NCBI GenBank assembly: GCA_002411345.1
Contig: DHSL01000059.1
Coordinates: 1-53,589, forward strand
Source: Bacteroidales bacterium UBA5287
Lineage (GTDB): Bacteria > Bacteroidota > Bacteroidia > Bacteroidales > Dysgonomonadaceae
DNA: 53,589 bases
Direction: 5' to 3'
Shown piece after piece: positions 26,201-35,025 of the stretch; position 1 is the stretch's first letter, and each line of letters begins with the position of its first letter. Both the position numbers and the translations under genes were made by a program. The notes beneath the pieces were generated by a model. The model did no database searches. It saw nothing but the letters and a program-made list of their open reading frames with translations, and was not told the origin of the DNA.

Positions 26201-27720
26201 CGTTGCGGTTTTTCGGATAGTACAGCTAACGGCGTGTCGTTACCCATTGAACCGATTGGCTCTTTTCCATCGGTAGTCATGGGAATGATAATCCGTTCAA
26301 TATCTTCTTTGGAATAGCCAAAAGCACTCAACAACTGACGGTGATTTTCAATACCGTGTTTCACACTTCGTCCCGAGTGAATATTAGAAAGAAGAATTCT
26401 ATTTTTTGACAGCCATTCACTGTATGGGTGTTCTTTTGCCAATTTTTCTTTCAACTCAGAATCGTAAAATATGGTTCCTTCTTTTGTATCAACCATAAAC
26501 ATCTTTCCGGGCTTAATCCGTCCTTTTTCACGAACTTCTGATGCTTCGAAGGGCAACACGCCGGCTTCAGAAGCCACAACCATTAAATCGTTGTTCGTTA
26601 TCAAATAGCGCGCGGGACGAAGACCGTTTCGATCAAGCATTCCGCCTGCATACCGTCCATCGGTAAAAAGAAGCGTTGCCGGACCATCCCATGGTTCCAT
26701 GATAATACTGTGATATTCGTAAAAAGCTTTCAGTTCAGAAGGAATCGGATTATTATCGTTCCAACTTTCAGGAATAAGCATTGCCAAAGCATGTGGAAGT
26801 GATTTTCCCGACATGACAAGAAATTCCAACACGTTGTCTAATGAGGCGCTATCACTCATTTCCTGTTCTACAATTGGGAAAATATCTTCAGGATCACCAA
26901 GTTCGGGTGCACGCAAAATACTTTCTCGTGCTTCCATCCAATAACGGTTTCCACGAATGGTGTTGATTTCGCCATTGTGACCCAATAAACGAAAAGGTTG
27001 CGCCAGATCCCAAGTTGGGAAAGTATTGGTACTAAAACGTGAGTGTACTAATGCCAACCCGCTCGTGAAATAAGGATTGGATAAATCTGAGAAATAATCG
27101 CGCAACTGCGTGGAAGTGAGCATACCTTTGTAAACAATACGCTGTGTAGAGAGACTGACAATGTAAAAACTACATTTTTCTTCGATTGACAATTTTAGTA
27201 TTTTTTTCTCTGTCTTTTTGCGGACAATGTAAAGTTTACGTTCTAAATTTTTGTCAGAAAAATCTTTATCTACCACAAATATCTGTTTTATTTGTGGTTC
27301 GTTGTTTTGAGATATACTGCCTAGAATTTCACTATTGACGGGTACATCACGCACCGCCAATAGTCTCATATCTTCCTGCAATAGCACATTTTCCAGCGTA
27401 TCCATACAATATTGAGCTTGCATCTTATCTTTCGGAAGAAATATCAACCCTGTTCCATACTTCCCGCGCTCCGGAACCGGAATCCCTTGTAATAGAATAA
27501 ATTCATGTGGAATCTGAAGCATAATACCCGCGCCATCACCGGTTTTGTTATCGGCGCTTTCGGCTCCACGATGAAGCATATTCTCCAACACTTGCAGACT
27601 TTTCTCAACTATATTATGCGATTTATTACCATGAATATCAATTACTAATCCAACACCGCAAGCATCGTGTTCGAATTCGGGATTGTATAAGTTGTTTTGA
27701 TCAAATATTTTCTTTTTCAT
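23212..27720 (-). CDS. gltB: Glutamate synthase large subunit
   Basis: Protein of 1,502 residues that makes two glutamates from glutamine and 2-oxoglutarate. A 20-residue propeptide precedes the catalytic Cys21 (HDACGVGLV), the N-terminal nucleophile of the class II glutaminase domain (about 21-420). The central domain and the FMN-binding barrel follow, with GEGGEDSARF, AKPGEGGQLPG and GEGGTGASPISSVKHAG. The [3Fe-4S] cysteines are in MRKCHQNTCPVGVAT. The C-terminal beta-helix domain shows GGRTVVLGVTGKNFAAGMSGG. All parts are intact. It sits 20 bp after glnN and 14 bp before gltD, so the GS-GOGAT cycle is encoded as one unit. Confidence 0.97.
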   Translation of the reverse strand: MKKKIFDQNNLYNPEFEHDACGVGLVIDIHGNKSHNIVEKSLQVLENMLHRGAESADNKTGDGAGIMLQIPHEFILLQGIPVPERGKYGTGLIFLPKDKMQAQYCMDTLENVLLQEDMRLLAVRDVPVNSEILGSISQNNEPQIKQIFVVDKDFSDKNLERKLYIVRKKTEKKILKLSIEEKCSFYIVSLSTQRIVYKGMLTSTQLRDYFSDLSNPYFTSGLALVHSRFSTNTFPTWDLAQPFRLLGHNGEINTIRGNRYWMEARESILRAPELGDPEDIFPIVEQEMSDSASLDNVLEFLVMSGKSLPHALAMLIPESWNDNNPIPSELKAFYEYHSIIMEPWDGPATLLFTDGRYAGGMLDRNGLRPARYLITNNDLMVVASEAGVLPFEASEVREKGRIKPGKMFMVDTKEGTIFYDSELKEKLAKEHPYSEWLSKNRILLSNIHSGRSVKHGIENHRQLLSAFGYSKEDIERIIIPMTTDGKEPIGSMGNDTPLAVLSEKPQRLFNYFRQLFAQVTNPAIDPIREELVMSLSLYIGRQETNLLQPSPEMCKMVKLQTPVIDNRELDILRNLGYKGFRTLTIPILFDTAGNNEEELEKAIENICTQAEHAVNEGYNYIILSDKGITKQQAGIPSLLAVSAVHHHLINKKKRMQIAIVVETAEAREVMHFALLLGFGATAINPYMVFSILENAVNSHEIQLDYHTAEKNYIKSINKGLLKILSKMGISTLRSYCGAQIFEAVGISQKLLDTYFRGMVSRIGGIDLNYIAKDTLLDHFSGFTNENIENNLSNKGFYTYRKNGEYHAWNPETISKLQIATRLGDYGKFKEFTQISDENECPIFLRDFFTYKRNPINISEVEPVESITKRFVTGAMSFGSISKEAHEAIAVALNIVHGRSNTGEGGEDSARFIIGDDRLNRRSAIKQIASGRFGVTAEYLVNADELQIKVAQGAKPGEGGQLPGFKVNNIIAKTRHSIPGITLISPPPHHDIYSIEDLAQLIFDLKNINPTAEISVKLVAESGVGTVAAGVVKAKANRVIISGGEGGTGASPISSVKHAGIPGELGLAETQQTLVKNNLRGYVRLQTDGQLKTGKDIIISALLGAEEFGFATSALIVLGCVMMRKCHQNTCPVGVATQDEKLRARFKGKYEYVVNFMNFLAQEVREHLAQIGFRSLDDIVGRSDLLEIKSLNLSEKAAKLDLSKLMYFANNGNDIRFTKNKENKLDNVLDRKLIDKAQLAILASLPVEFKLGITNTDRSTGAMLSGEIAKRYGAIGLPEDTITVEFKGSAGQSFGAFLSLGVSFRLEGEANDYLGKGLSGGKIVLVPPTDANFAPENNIIAGNTLMYGATSGEIYINGIVGERFCVRNSGAIAVVEGVGDHCCEYMTGGRTVVLGVTGKNFAAGMSGGFAYVLDINGDFDSYCNMEMVELSLIEDQSDSRELYQLISAHVKYTHSPFARKILANWEEYLKHFIKVTPIEYKKVLHQEKIEAINLKIEQLERDY

Positions 27721-27740
27721 ATTAATATTACCCTATGTAC

Positions 27741-29930
27741 TTATCTAATAAACAGCAATTCTCTGTATTTGGGTAACGTCCACATTTCGTTATCGACAGT
27801 TAATTCAAGTTTGTCAATATGATAACGGATTTCGTCGAAATAGGGAGCGACTTTTTCACAATACATCAAAGCTTTTTCGCGTTCGTTTTCAATAATATTT
27901 GCTTGTTTACGAGTTTCTACCATTTCATCTGTTTTTATTTTGATATAATTAAGGTGATCAGCAATATCTTCTATTATAGCAATGTCATGAGTGGCTATTT
28001 TAGAAGCTTTTTCTTTGTCGTAAAGTGCGAATATTTTGGAAACGTTGTCTAATAAAAGTCCTTGATAACGAGTAGCAACGGGAATGATATGATTCATGGC
28101 CAAATCACCCAATACGCGAGCTTCTATTTGGATTTCTTTCGTGTATTGTTCCCATTTAACTTCGTTACGTGCATGAAGCTCTCTTTCGTTTAATACACCT
28201 GTTTGAGAAAATAAGTCCACTGCTTGTGGTGTAACATAAGCATCGTATACAATAGGAACTTTGGTTTCGCAATCTAGTCCTCGTTTTTGAGCTTCTGCTT
28301 TCCACTCATCACTATAGCTGTTCCCATCAAAACGAATGACTTTTGAATCACAAATATATTTCCGAACCACTTCAAGAACAGCTTCTATTTTTGCTTTTCC
28401 GGAAGCAATCAACGAATCGACTTCGACTTTAAACTGCATGAGCTGTCCTGCTACAGCTGTATTTAATGCTAACATGGCAGCAGCGCAATTGGCTGATGAT
28501 CCTACAGCACGAAATTCAAAACGATTGCCTGTAAAAGCAAATGGAGATGTACGGTTGCGGTCGGTATTATCTACCATGATTTCAGGAATATAATTCAAAG
28601 AAAAGCGCTTGCCTATTTTTTTACTCAATTCTATTTCTTTAATTCCTTTGCTGGATTCTATTTCATCGAGTAAAGCGGAAATCTGAGAACCCATGAAAAT
28701 AGAAATAATGGATGGCGGCGCTTCATTGGCTCCTAATCGATGGGCATTGGATGCCGATGATATGCTGGCTTTTAGCAAAGCATTGTTTTTGTAAACGGCC
28801 ATCATAACATTCGATATGAATGTTATGAATTGTAGGTTTTCGTCGGCATTTTTACCTGGTCCCATAAGATTTACACTTGTGTCGGTACCAAGCGACCAGT
28901 TATTATGTTTCCCTGAACCATTGATGCCTTTGAATGGCTTTTCGTGTAAAAGTACTTTAAATCCATGTCGATCGGCTACTACATCCATAATTGACATCAA
29001 TAATTGGTTGTGATCGACCGCTAGATTACATTCTTCGAAAATGGGAGCTAATTCAAATTGATTGGGAGCCACTTCATTATGACGGGTTTTCACAGGGATA
29101 CTCAGTTTATAACATTCATATTCCAAATCGCGCATAAAAGCACATACACGCGTAGGAATAGAGCCGAAGTAATGATCTTCCAACTGCTGGTTTTTTGCGC
29201 TTTCATGACCCATTAAGGTTCGACCGGTAAGAGAAAGGTCGGGACGTGCGTCATACAATGCTTTATCTACCAGAAAATATTCCTGCTCCCAACCTAAATA
29301 AGAGAATACTTTTTTTACACCTTTATCAAAATATTGGCACACTTCGGTTGCCGCTTTATCTATAGCTGCAATAGATTTTAGTAGTGGCATTTTGTAGTCT
29401 AAAGACTCTCCTGTATAAGAAATAAAAATAGTGGGTATACACAAGGTATCGTTAATGATAAACGCAGGAGAAGATGGATCCCATGCAGTATATCCGCGCG
29501 CTTCAAAGGTATTGCGAATACCTCCAGAAGGAAAGCTTGAAGCATCGGGTTCTTGTTGTACCAACAATTTTCCTGAAAATTCTTCAATAACTCCTCCATG
29601 ACCGTCGAAATCAATAAAAGCATCATGCTTTTCAGCCGTTCCGTTAGTAAGAGGATGAAACCAATGGGTATAATGAGTTGCGCCCATCTCCATTGCCCAC
29701 ATACGCATACCGGCGGCTACGTGGTTGGCTACTTCACGAGCTAAAAGTTCACCTTTGTCAATAGCATTCAGAACTAAATTAAGGGTTTCTTTCGACAGGT
29801 ATTTATGCATATTATTCCGATCGAATACATATTTGCCAAAATACTCTGAAGTTTTTTCCAATGGTACCGAAACTTCATTCGCTTTTCTTTTAAAAGCTTC
29901 TTTAACTGCACTAAATCTTAAGTTTGACAT
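27741..29930 (-). CDS. glnN: Type III glutamine synthetase
   Basis: Protein of 729 residues, the size of GSIII and far above GSI (about 470). It makes glutamine from glutamate, ammonia and ATP. GSIII signatures include the N-terminal FGKYVFDRNNMHKYLSKE, the active-site strands KTRHNEVAPNQFELAP and NGSGKHNNWSLGTD, and GNRFEFRAVGSSANCA. It has no adenylylation motif of the GSI type, so control must come by another route. It lies 17 bp after asnA and 20 bp before gltB. Confidence 0.96.
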   Translation of the reverse strand: MSNLRFSAVKEAFKRKANEVSVPLEKTSEYFGKYVFDRNNMHKYLSKETLNLVLNAIDKGELLAREVANHVAAGMRMWAMEMGATHYTHWFHPLTNGTAEKHDAFIDFDGHGGVIEEFSGKLLVQQEPDASSFPSGGIRNTFEARGYTAWDPSSPAFIINDTLCIPTIFISYTGESLDYKMPLLKSIAAIDKAATEVCQYFDKGVKKVFSYLGWEQEYFLVDKALYDARPDLSLTGRTLMGHESAKNQQLEDHYFGSIPTRVCAFMRDLEYECYKLSIPVKTRHNEVAPNQFELAPIFEECNLAVDHNQLLMSIMDVVADRHGFKVLLHEKPFKGINGSGKHNNWSLGTDTSVNLMGPGKNADENLQFITFISNVMMAVYKNNALLKASISSASNAHRLGANEAPPSIISIFMGSQISALLDEIESSKGIKEIELSKKIGKRFSLNYIPEIMVDNTDRNRTSPFAFTGNRFEFRAVGSSANCAAAMLALNTAVAGQLMQFKVEVDSLIASGKAKIEAVLEVVRKYICDSKVIRFDGNSYSDEWKAEAQKRGLDCETKVPIVYDAYVTPQAVDLFSQTGVLNERELHARNEVKWEQYTKEIQIEARVLGDLAMNHIIPVATRYQGLLLDNVSKIFALYDKEKASKIATHDIAIIEDIADHLNYIKIKTDEMVETRKQANIIENEREKALMYCEKVAPYFDEIRYHIDKLELTVDNEMWTLPKYRELLFIR

Positions 29931-29947
29931 TGTTTATAGTTTAGTTG

Positions 29948-30982
29948 TTATTTTAAAATAATATTGTTCTCTGCACATAGTTTCTGCATCTCTTCCGGCC
30001 AAATACTGACTTGTACTTCACCTATATGTACACAGCGAAGTAGGAACATGCAGAGGCGTGATTGACCAATGCCACCTCCTATCGATAACGGAATTTTATC
30101 TTCGAGTAGACTTTTGTGGAATAGAAGTTCTTTGCGGTCTTCGCAACCTCTTATTTTGAGCTGTAAGACTAATGCGGTTTTATCCACACGGATTCCCATT
30201 GATGATATTTCAAAAGCTGATTCTAATACGGGATTCCAAACAATAATGTCGCCATTCAACCCTTTATACTTGTCAGAAGTTGGTGTACTCCAATCGTCGT
30301 AGTCGGGTGAGCGACCATCGTGAATTTTCCCATCCGCAAGTTCTCCACCTATCCCAATAATAAATATTGCTCCGTATTTTTTAGCAGCTTTGTTTTCACG
30401 TTCTTTTGAAGAGAGAGATGGGTATTCAACTTGCAAATCTTCTGAATGAATAAAGGTTATCTCTGTAGGTAATATAGGTTTGATATGTGGATAAGAATTA
30501 GAGATAGATGATTCGGTGTTGCGCAAAGCTTGGTAAATCTTTCGCACTATTTCTTTCAAAAAATCCAGATTCCGGTCGGTAGCAGTAATGGTACGCTCCC
30601 AATCCCATTGGTCAACATAAAGGGAATGAAGGTTGTCTAATTCTTCATCCGCACGAATGGCGTTCATATCTGTGTACAAGCCTTTGCCCGGCTCTATACC
30701 GTACGCACCGAGTTTCATTCGCTTCCATTTTGCCAACGAATGAACAATTTCTGCTTTTTTACCTCCAACAGCTGGAATTTCAAACGAAACAGGACGTTCC
30801 ACACCATTGAGGTTGTCATTGATTCCCGTTCCTGAAAGTACAAACAATGGTGCTGTTACTCGAATCAGGTTTAATGCTTGCAATAATTCGTCCTGAAACT
30901 TTAATTTTATCTCTTTGATAGCTTGCTCCATATCTTCGGGAGCAACAGAAGGCTTATAGCCTTTTGGAATGATTGTTGACAT
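29948..30982 (-). CDS. asnA: Aspartate-ammonia ligase
   Basis: Protein of 344 residues, the normal AsnA length, related in fold to class II aminoacyl-tRNA synthetases. It makes asparagine from aspartate, free ammonia and ATP. Motifs include RVTAPLFVLSGTGINDNL, the YVDQWDWERTI segment, and the C-terminal ATP-binding SIGGGIGQSRLCMFLLR. It is placed between amt and glnN (27 and 17 bp), so asparagine synthesis is tied directly to ammonium uptake. Using the ammonia-dependent rather than glutamine-dependent enzyme fits conditions of sufficient ammonium. Confidence 0.96.
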   Translation of the reverse strand: MSTIIPKGYKPSVAPEDMEQAIKEIKLKFQDELLQALNLIRVTAPLFVLSGTGINDNLNGVERPVSFEIPAVGGKKAEIVHSLAKWKRMKLGAYGIEPGKGLYTDMNAIRADEELDNLHSLYVDQWDWERTITATDRNLDFLKEIVRKIYQALRNTESSISNSYPHIKPILPTEITFIHSEDLQVEYPSLSSKERENKAAKKYGAIFIIGIGGELADGKIHDGRSPDYDDWSTPTSDKYKGLNGDIIVWNPVLESAFEISSMGIRVDKTALVLQLKIRGCEDRKELLFHKSLLEDKIPLSIGGGIGQSRLCMFLLRCVHIGEVQVSIWPEEMQKLCAENNIILK

Positions 30983-31009
30983 AATTCTTAAAAATTATTT
31001 ATAAATTTA

Positions 31010-32296
31010 TTATTCGTAAATTTCATCGTGTTGGGAAATATCTAATCCGATTTTTTCTGTTGCCGGGGATACACGCATTTTAACAATCTTGTTTGTTATC
31101 CAATATAAAACATAAGTGACAATGAATGTGTATACGATTACGATCATGACCGCCCAAATATGATTGAAGAAAATTTTGATTTTTCCATCCAATAAACCGT
31201 CTACAAAAACTCCGGTAAGAATGGTTCCCAAAATACCTCCTACACCATGTACAGGAAATACATCTAATGCGTCATCCAACGAGGTTTTATTTTTCCAGTA
31301 AACGGCAATATTGCACACAATAGCTGTAATAAAACCGATAAAAATGCTTTCTCCTACAGTAACATAACCTGCTGAAGGAGTTATTCCTACTAATCCGGCA
31401 ACAGCACCCACTGCTGCTCCCATTGCAGACATCTTATGTCCGCGCAAACCGTCAAAAAATAACCAGGTCAACATGGCTATTGCAGATGCTGTATTTGTAT
31501 TTAAAAAGGCTTTAATTGCAACTCCATGGGCAGCAAGCGCGGAACCTGCATTGAATCCAAACCAACCAATCCACAATAAAGCGGTACCCAATAAAACGAA
31601 TGGGATATTTGCCGGACGGTGTTGTCCTTGTGAATTTCGCTTTCCTAAAAATAACACCCCTGCTAATGCTGCAATGCCAGAAGAGGCATGTACTACTATT
31701 CCTCCTGCAAAATCGACAACCTGCATTTGTTTAAACAAACCGTTGGGATGCCATGTACAATGTGCAAGTGGGGCGTACACAAAAATGGAATACAAAATCA
31801 TGAAAATGATATAAGATGAAAATCGTACTCTTTCTGCAAAAGAACCGGTAATCAAAGCAGGAGTTAAAATGGCGAATTTCATTTGGAAAAGGGCAAATAA
31901 GGCTAACGGAATAGTTGGAGCCAGAAAATGAGTATTTATACCTACATTGTTGAACATGAAAAATGTCCTGGGATCTCCAATAATGCCTCCTATATCTTTA
32001 CCATAAGTGAGACTAAATCCAAAAACAACCCAGATGATACTAATAACACCCATGGCAATAAAACTTTGTAACATAGTAGAGATGACATTCTTAGCCCTAA
32101 CCATTCCTCCGTAGAAAAACGATACACCTGGAGTCATTAATAGAACCAATATGGTAGCCGTAAGCATCCAAGCTACATCGGCTAACTCTATATTTGGATC
32201 CATTACCTTAAAAATACCTTCTGTTTCGGGATAGAAAAGTCCAAGAATACTTACTAATACAACTAGACTGAATGATAGTAACCAACGCTTTCTCAT
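31010..32296 (-). CDS. amt: Ammonium transporter
   Basis: Channel-type Amt/Mep/Rh protein, 428 residues from the ATG at 32296. An upstream ATG at 32332 overlaps the end of a small ORF (stop at 32310) and is less likely. After a signal-like first helix there are about eleven membrane helices. Key parts are TPGVSFFYGGMVRAKNV, the first pore histidine in VDFAGGIVVHASSGIA, WFGFNAGSALA and the second pore histidine in VFPVHGVGGILGT. These twin histidines line the ammonium path. It precedes asnA by 27 bp. No glnK/P-II gene accompanies it, unlike most amt operons. Confidence 0.95.
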   Translation of the reverse strand: MRKRWLLSFSLVVLVSILGLFYPETEGIFKVMDPNIELADVAWMLTATILVLLMTPGVSFFYGGMVRAKNVISTMLQSFIAMGVISIIWVVFGFSLTYGKDIGGIIGDPRTFFMFNNVGINTHFLAPTIPLALFALFQMKFAILTPALITGSFAERVRFSSYIIFMILYSIFVYAPLAHCTWHPNGLFKQMQVVDFAGGIVVHASSGIAALAGVLFLGKRNSQGQHRPANIPFVLLGTALLWIGWFGFNAGSALAAHGVAIKAFLNTNTASAIAMLTWLFFDGLRGHKMSAMGAAVGAVAGLVGITPSAGYVTVGESIFIGFITAIVCNIAVYWKNKTSLDDALDVFPVHGVGGILGTILTGVFVDGLLDGKIKIFFNHIWAVMIVIVYTFIVTYVLYWITNKIVKMRVSPATEKIGLDISQHDEIYE

Positions 32297-32309
32297 AGAT
32301 AACTTGTTT

Positions 32310-32489
32310 TTAATATTTATAAAACTCTTCAACCCTACGCCAAAAATCGGTCACTACTACTGAAATCCCAATGAATTCAGAACTAACTGTAAAATCTGTT
32401 TTCAAATCGAGTGAATCTTTATGTTCTTCTTGTACTAGTACACTAAAACATACAAGAAGTGGAAATACCATATAATATATCTTTTTCAT
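32310..32489 (-). CDS. Small ORF at the head of the nitrogen operon (leader gene or porin remnant)
   Basis: Frame of 59 codons, beginning MKKIYYMVFPLLVCFSVLV and continuing QEEHKDSLDLKTDFTVSSEF to FYKY. The first part reads like a signal peptide and the following acidic/serine stretch like the start of a secreted mature protein. It ends 14 bp before the preferred amt start. Operons of this type in Bacteroidota may begin with an outer-membrane porin-like gene, so this may be what is left after a large deletion. Alternatively it is a short translated leader coupled to amt. I do not recognise a complete family. Confidence 0.4.
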   Translation of the reverse strand: MKKIYYMVFPLLVCFSVLVQEEHKDSLDLKTDFTVSSEFIGISVVVTDFWRRVEEFYKY

Positions 32490-32586
32490 TTTTTAATATC
32501 TTGTTGAATATTAGCTGATTAGAACCTATTAAACTATATATAACCTGTCGTTTATTTTTGTTCGGAAAAGGTTGTAACAATCCCCG

Positions 32587-32711
32587 TCTGGGAAAAATAC
32601 TTCCCAGCTTAAATGAATGGAAGAATGTTTTGTTTTATTTCGTTCCTTGACTTTTTTTGATTATCCCCTTAGTGGGGATTCTGTATGCGAGGGTATAAAT
32701 AATAATATACC
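32587..32711. promoter_or_regulatory. Cluster of three inverted repeats between dapL and the nitrogen operon
   Basis: Three inverted repeats lie in this 226-bp gap: CTGGGAA-N6-TTCCCAG (32587-32606), ATCCCC-N5-GGGGAT (32663-32679) and GGTATA-N8-TATACC (32692-32711). None is followed by a T-run on the strand of the flanking genes, so they do not look like terminators. They lie upstream of the amt operon and may be control sites. No exact TAnnTTTG promoter is visible here. Confidence 0.4.
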
Positions 32712-32715
32712 ATAA

Positions 32716-33951
32716 TTAATTAAAAATTAAGTGTTTTGTTATTCTGTCCATTGCTTCGAGGGTATTTTTCCTTGATCCGAAAGCGGTCATCCGTACGAAA
32801 CCTTCTCCACTTTTACCGAATCCTATACCGGGGGTGCAAACGATTTGACAGTCATGTAACAACTTGTTAAAAAAATCCCAGGAAGATACACCAGAGGGTG
32901 TTTTTACCCAGATATATGGAGCATTTATGCCGCCATAAGTTTCATATCCTGAAGTTTCTAATCCTTCTTTTATGATGCGGGCGTTTTCCATATAATAATC
33001 AATGGTTTCACGGATCTGCTGTTTACCAGCTGTGGAATAAATAGCCTCTGCTCCACGTTGAACAATGTAGGCTGTTCCATTAAATTTTGTCGATTGCCTT
33101 CGCCGCCACAAAGCATTCAATGAATGTTCTTGTCCTTTTTTATCAAAGACTTTCAATTCATTCGGAACAATGGTATATCCGCAACGTACGCCGGTAAAAC
33201 CGGCTGTTTTGGAGAAACTCCTGAACTCGACAGCGACTTGTTTGGCTCCTTCTATTTCGTAAATACTGTGAGGAACATCTTCCTCGGTAATAAATGCTTC
33301 GTATGCAGCATCGAACAAAATCAATATTTTTTTCTTTATGGCGTAGTCTACCCATACTTTAAGTTGTTCTCTGGTTAATGTTGTTCCTGTTGGATTATTA
33401 GGATAACAGAGGTAAACCACATCAATGGTTTTAGTAGGAATTTCGGGAATAAATCCGTTCTCGGGAATCGCTTGAAGATAAACAATGTTGCTCCATAGAC
33501 CTTCATCCAAATTACCGGCTCGTCCTGCCATAATATTCGTGTCTAAGTAGACCGGATAAACAGGGTCGGTAATTGCCACTTTGTTTTCTAAACCCAAAAT
33601 ATCGCCGAAATTTCCGGTATCACTTTTGGCTCCATCACTTATAAAAACCTCATCCGTATCAAGCTGGATTCCTCGTGTGTTGAAATCGTTTTTAATAATA
33701 GTGTCAATCAGAAACGAATATCCTGTTTCAGGAGCATATCCGCGCATTGTCGAAGCATCCGCCATTTCATCAACAGCCTTTTGCATAGCTTGAATTACGA
33801 CTGAAGCTAATGGATGTGTTATATCGCCAATTCCTAAACTAATCACTTTTTTTTCTGGGTGAGTAGCTTTATAATATTCTACTTTTTTTGCTATTTTAGA
33901 AAATAAATAACTTCCGGGTAATTTCAGAAAATGTTCATTTACAAGCGCCAT
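32716..33951 (-). CDS. dapL: LL-diaminopimelate aminotransferase
   Basis: PLP enzyme of 411 residues. It converts tetrahydrodipicolinate directly to LL-diaminopimelate with glutamate as donor, by-passing the acylated intermediates of the DapD/C/E route. Fold type I motifs are present: ISLGIGDITHPLA, the SDGAKSDTGNFGDI region, YLCYPNNPTGTTL, and the Schiff-base lysine Lys248 in FRSFSKTAGFTGVRCG. The length matches DapL. It follows dapF by 7 bp, so the last two steps to meso-DAP, for peptidoglycan and lysine, are made together. Confidence 0.96.
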   Translation of the reverse strand: MALVNEHFLKLPGSYLFSKIAKKVEYYKATHPEKKVISLGIGDITHPLASVVIQAMQKAVDEMADASTMRGYAPETGYSFLIDTIIKNDFNTRGIQLDTDEVFISDGAKSDTGNFGDILGLENKVAITDPVYPVYLDTNIMAGRAGNLDEGLWSNIVYLQAIPENGFIPEIPTKTIDVVYLCYPNNPTGTTLTREQLKVWVDYAIKKKILILFDAAYEAFITEEDVPHSIYEIEGAKQVAVEFRSFSKTAGFTGVRCGYTIVPNELKVFDKKGQEHSLNALWRRRQSTKFNGTAYIVQRGAEAIYSTAGKQQIRETIDYYMENARIIKEGLETSGYETYGGINAPYIWVKTPSGVSSWDFFNKLLHDCQIVCTPGIGFGKSGEGFVRMTAFGSRKNTLEAMDRITKHLIFN

Positions 33952-33958
33952 AATATAT

Positions 33959-34801
33959 TTATGAATTAAGAGTTAATAGTTTACCTTCAAAGACAGTTAT
34001 AGCATTACCGGTCATATATATATGATTATCTTCCTCGTTCCATTCAATTTGAAGTTCTCCTCCAGGCAACTGAATGATTGATTGACGTTTCAATCGTCCG
34101 GTCAATACTCCGGCAACCAATACGGCACAGGCTCCGGTTCCGCAGGCTTGCGTTTCGCCTGTGCCACGCTCCCAAACACGTACATTTGCCTTTTGAGGAG
34201 AAACAATCTCCACAAATTCTACATTCGTACGTTCGGGATACATTTCGAATAACTCAATCTTTTTACCTATTTGATCTAATGCTAGTTTATCTATGTCATT
34301 TTCAAAAATTACCGTATGCGGATTTCCCATCGATACGCAGGTAACATAGTATTGTTCGGGAGAAAAATCGATCCATTCATCAATCACTTCTTCTTTGCAA
34401 AATAATACCGGAATATCCGAAGCGCGAAGTAGGGGTTCTCCCATATCTACGCTTACCTTTTGTACTTCTCCATTTTGCAGAAATAACCGGAGATGTTTAA
34501 TTCCAGCGTTTGTTTCTAAAGAAATAGCTGTTTTATCGGTCAAACCTTTTTCGAAAACATATTTTCCTACACAACGAGAGGCATTCCCGCACATAGGAGA
34601 CTCTGATCCGTCGGGATTAAACATGCGCATACGAAAATCGGCTACGTCAGAGGGCATTATCAATACCAATCCGTCGGAGCCGATTCCTTTATGACGATCA
34701 CTAAGCGAAACAGCTAAAGTCTCGGGATGATCTACACGTTCATCAAAACAATCGATGTAAATATAATCGTTACCAATACCATGCATTTTTGTAAATTTCA
34801 T
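33959..34801 (-). CDS. dapF: Diaminopimelate epimerase
   Basis: Protein of 280 residues that converts LL- to meso-diaminopimelate without a cofactor. Both catalytic cysteines are visible: Cys71 in GSESPMCGNASRC and Cys220 in GETQACGTGACAV, one in each of the two pseudo-symmetric halves. MHGIGNDYIYID at the N-terminus and MGNPHTVIF in the middle are also typical. It is the first gene of the dapF-dapL pair and begins 50 nt downstream of a plausible promoter. Confidence 0.96.
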   Translation of the reverse strand: MKFTKMHGIGNDYIYIDCFDERVDHPETLAVSLSDRHKGIGSDGLVLIMPSDVADFRMRMFNPDGSESPMCGNASRCVGKYVFEKGLTDKTAISLETNAGIKHLRLFLQNGEVQKVSVDMGEPLLRASDIPVLFCKEEVIDEWIDFSPEQYYVTCVSMGNPHTVIFENDIDKLALDQIGKKIELFEMYPERTNVEFVEIVSPQKANVRVWERGTGETQACGTGACAVLVAGVLTGRLKRQSIIQLPGGELQIEWNEEDNHIYMTGNAITVFEGKLLTLNS

Positions 34802-34850
34802 TTTTCTCTTATTTTAGATGTTTTTGCAACAAAAAGAAAGAAATACATCG

Positions 34851-34882
34851 CAAAGATGAGCATATTATTTTTTATATGCAAG
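34851..34882 (-). promoter_or_regulatory. Probable promoter of dapF-dapL
   Basis: On the minus strand CTTG (34882-34879), 20 nt and CATCTTTG (34858-34851) each differ by one base from TTTG...TAnnTTTG. The spacing is right and the ATG is 50 nt downstream. Confidence 0.45.
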
Positions 34883-35025
34883 TATAAATAGCATTTAGTT
34901 TATTTAAATTTTCATTTTATGTCAAAATGATACAAAAAATGGAGAATCATTGTGCATTTTGTAATAAATCGACTAAATGAAAGATTATAAAATGAAAAAT
35001 AATGGAATTAATTTCCTAACTCTTT

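Noticed and set aside
31473..31814. 113-codon open frame on the plus strand opposite amt
   Set aside because: Mirror of alanine/glycine-rich membrane helices of the real transporter.
32587..32606. Sigma-54 promoter at the CTGGGAA repeat
   Set aside because: The GG-N10-GC core of sigma-54 promoters is not present.
34802..35025. Search for a small gene between dapF and the CHAD gene
   Set aside because: Only frames of about a dozen codons were found; beyond the probable dapF promoter nothing is supported in this AT-rich 224 bp.
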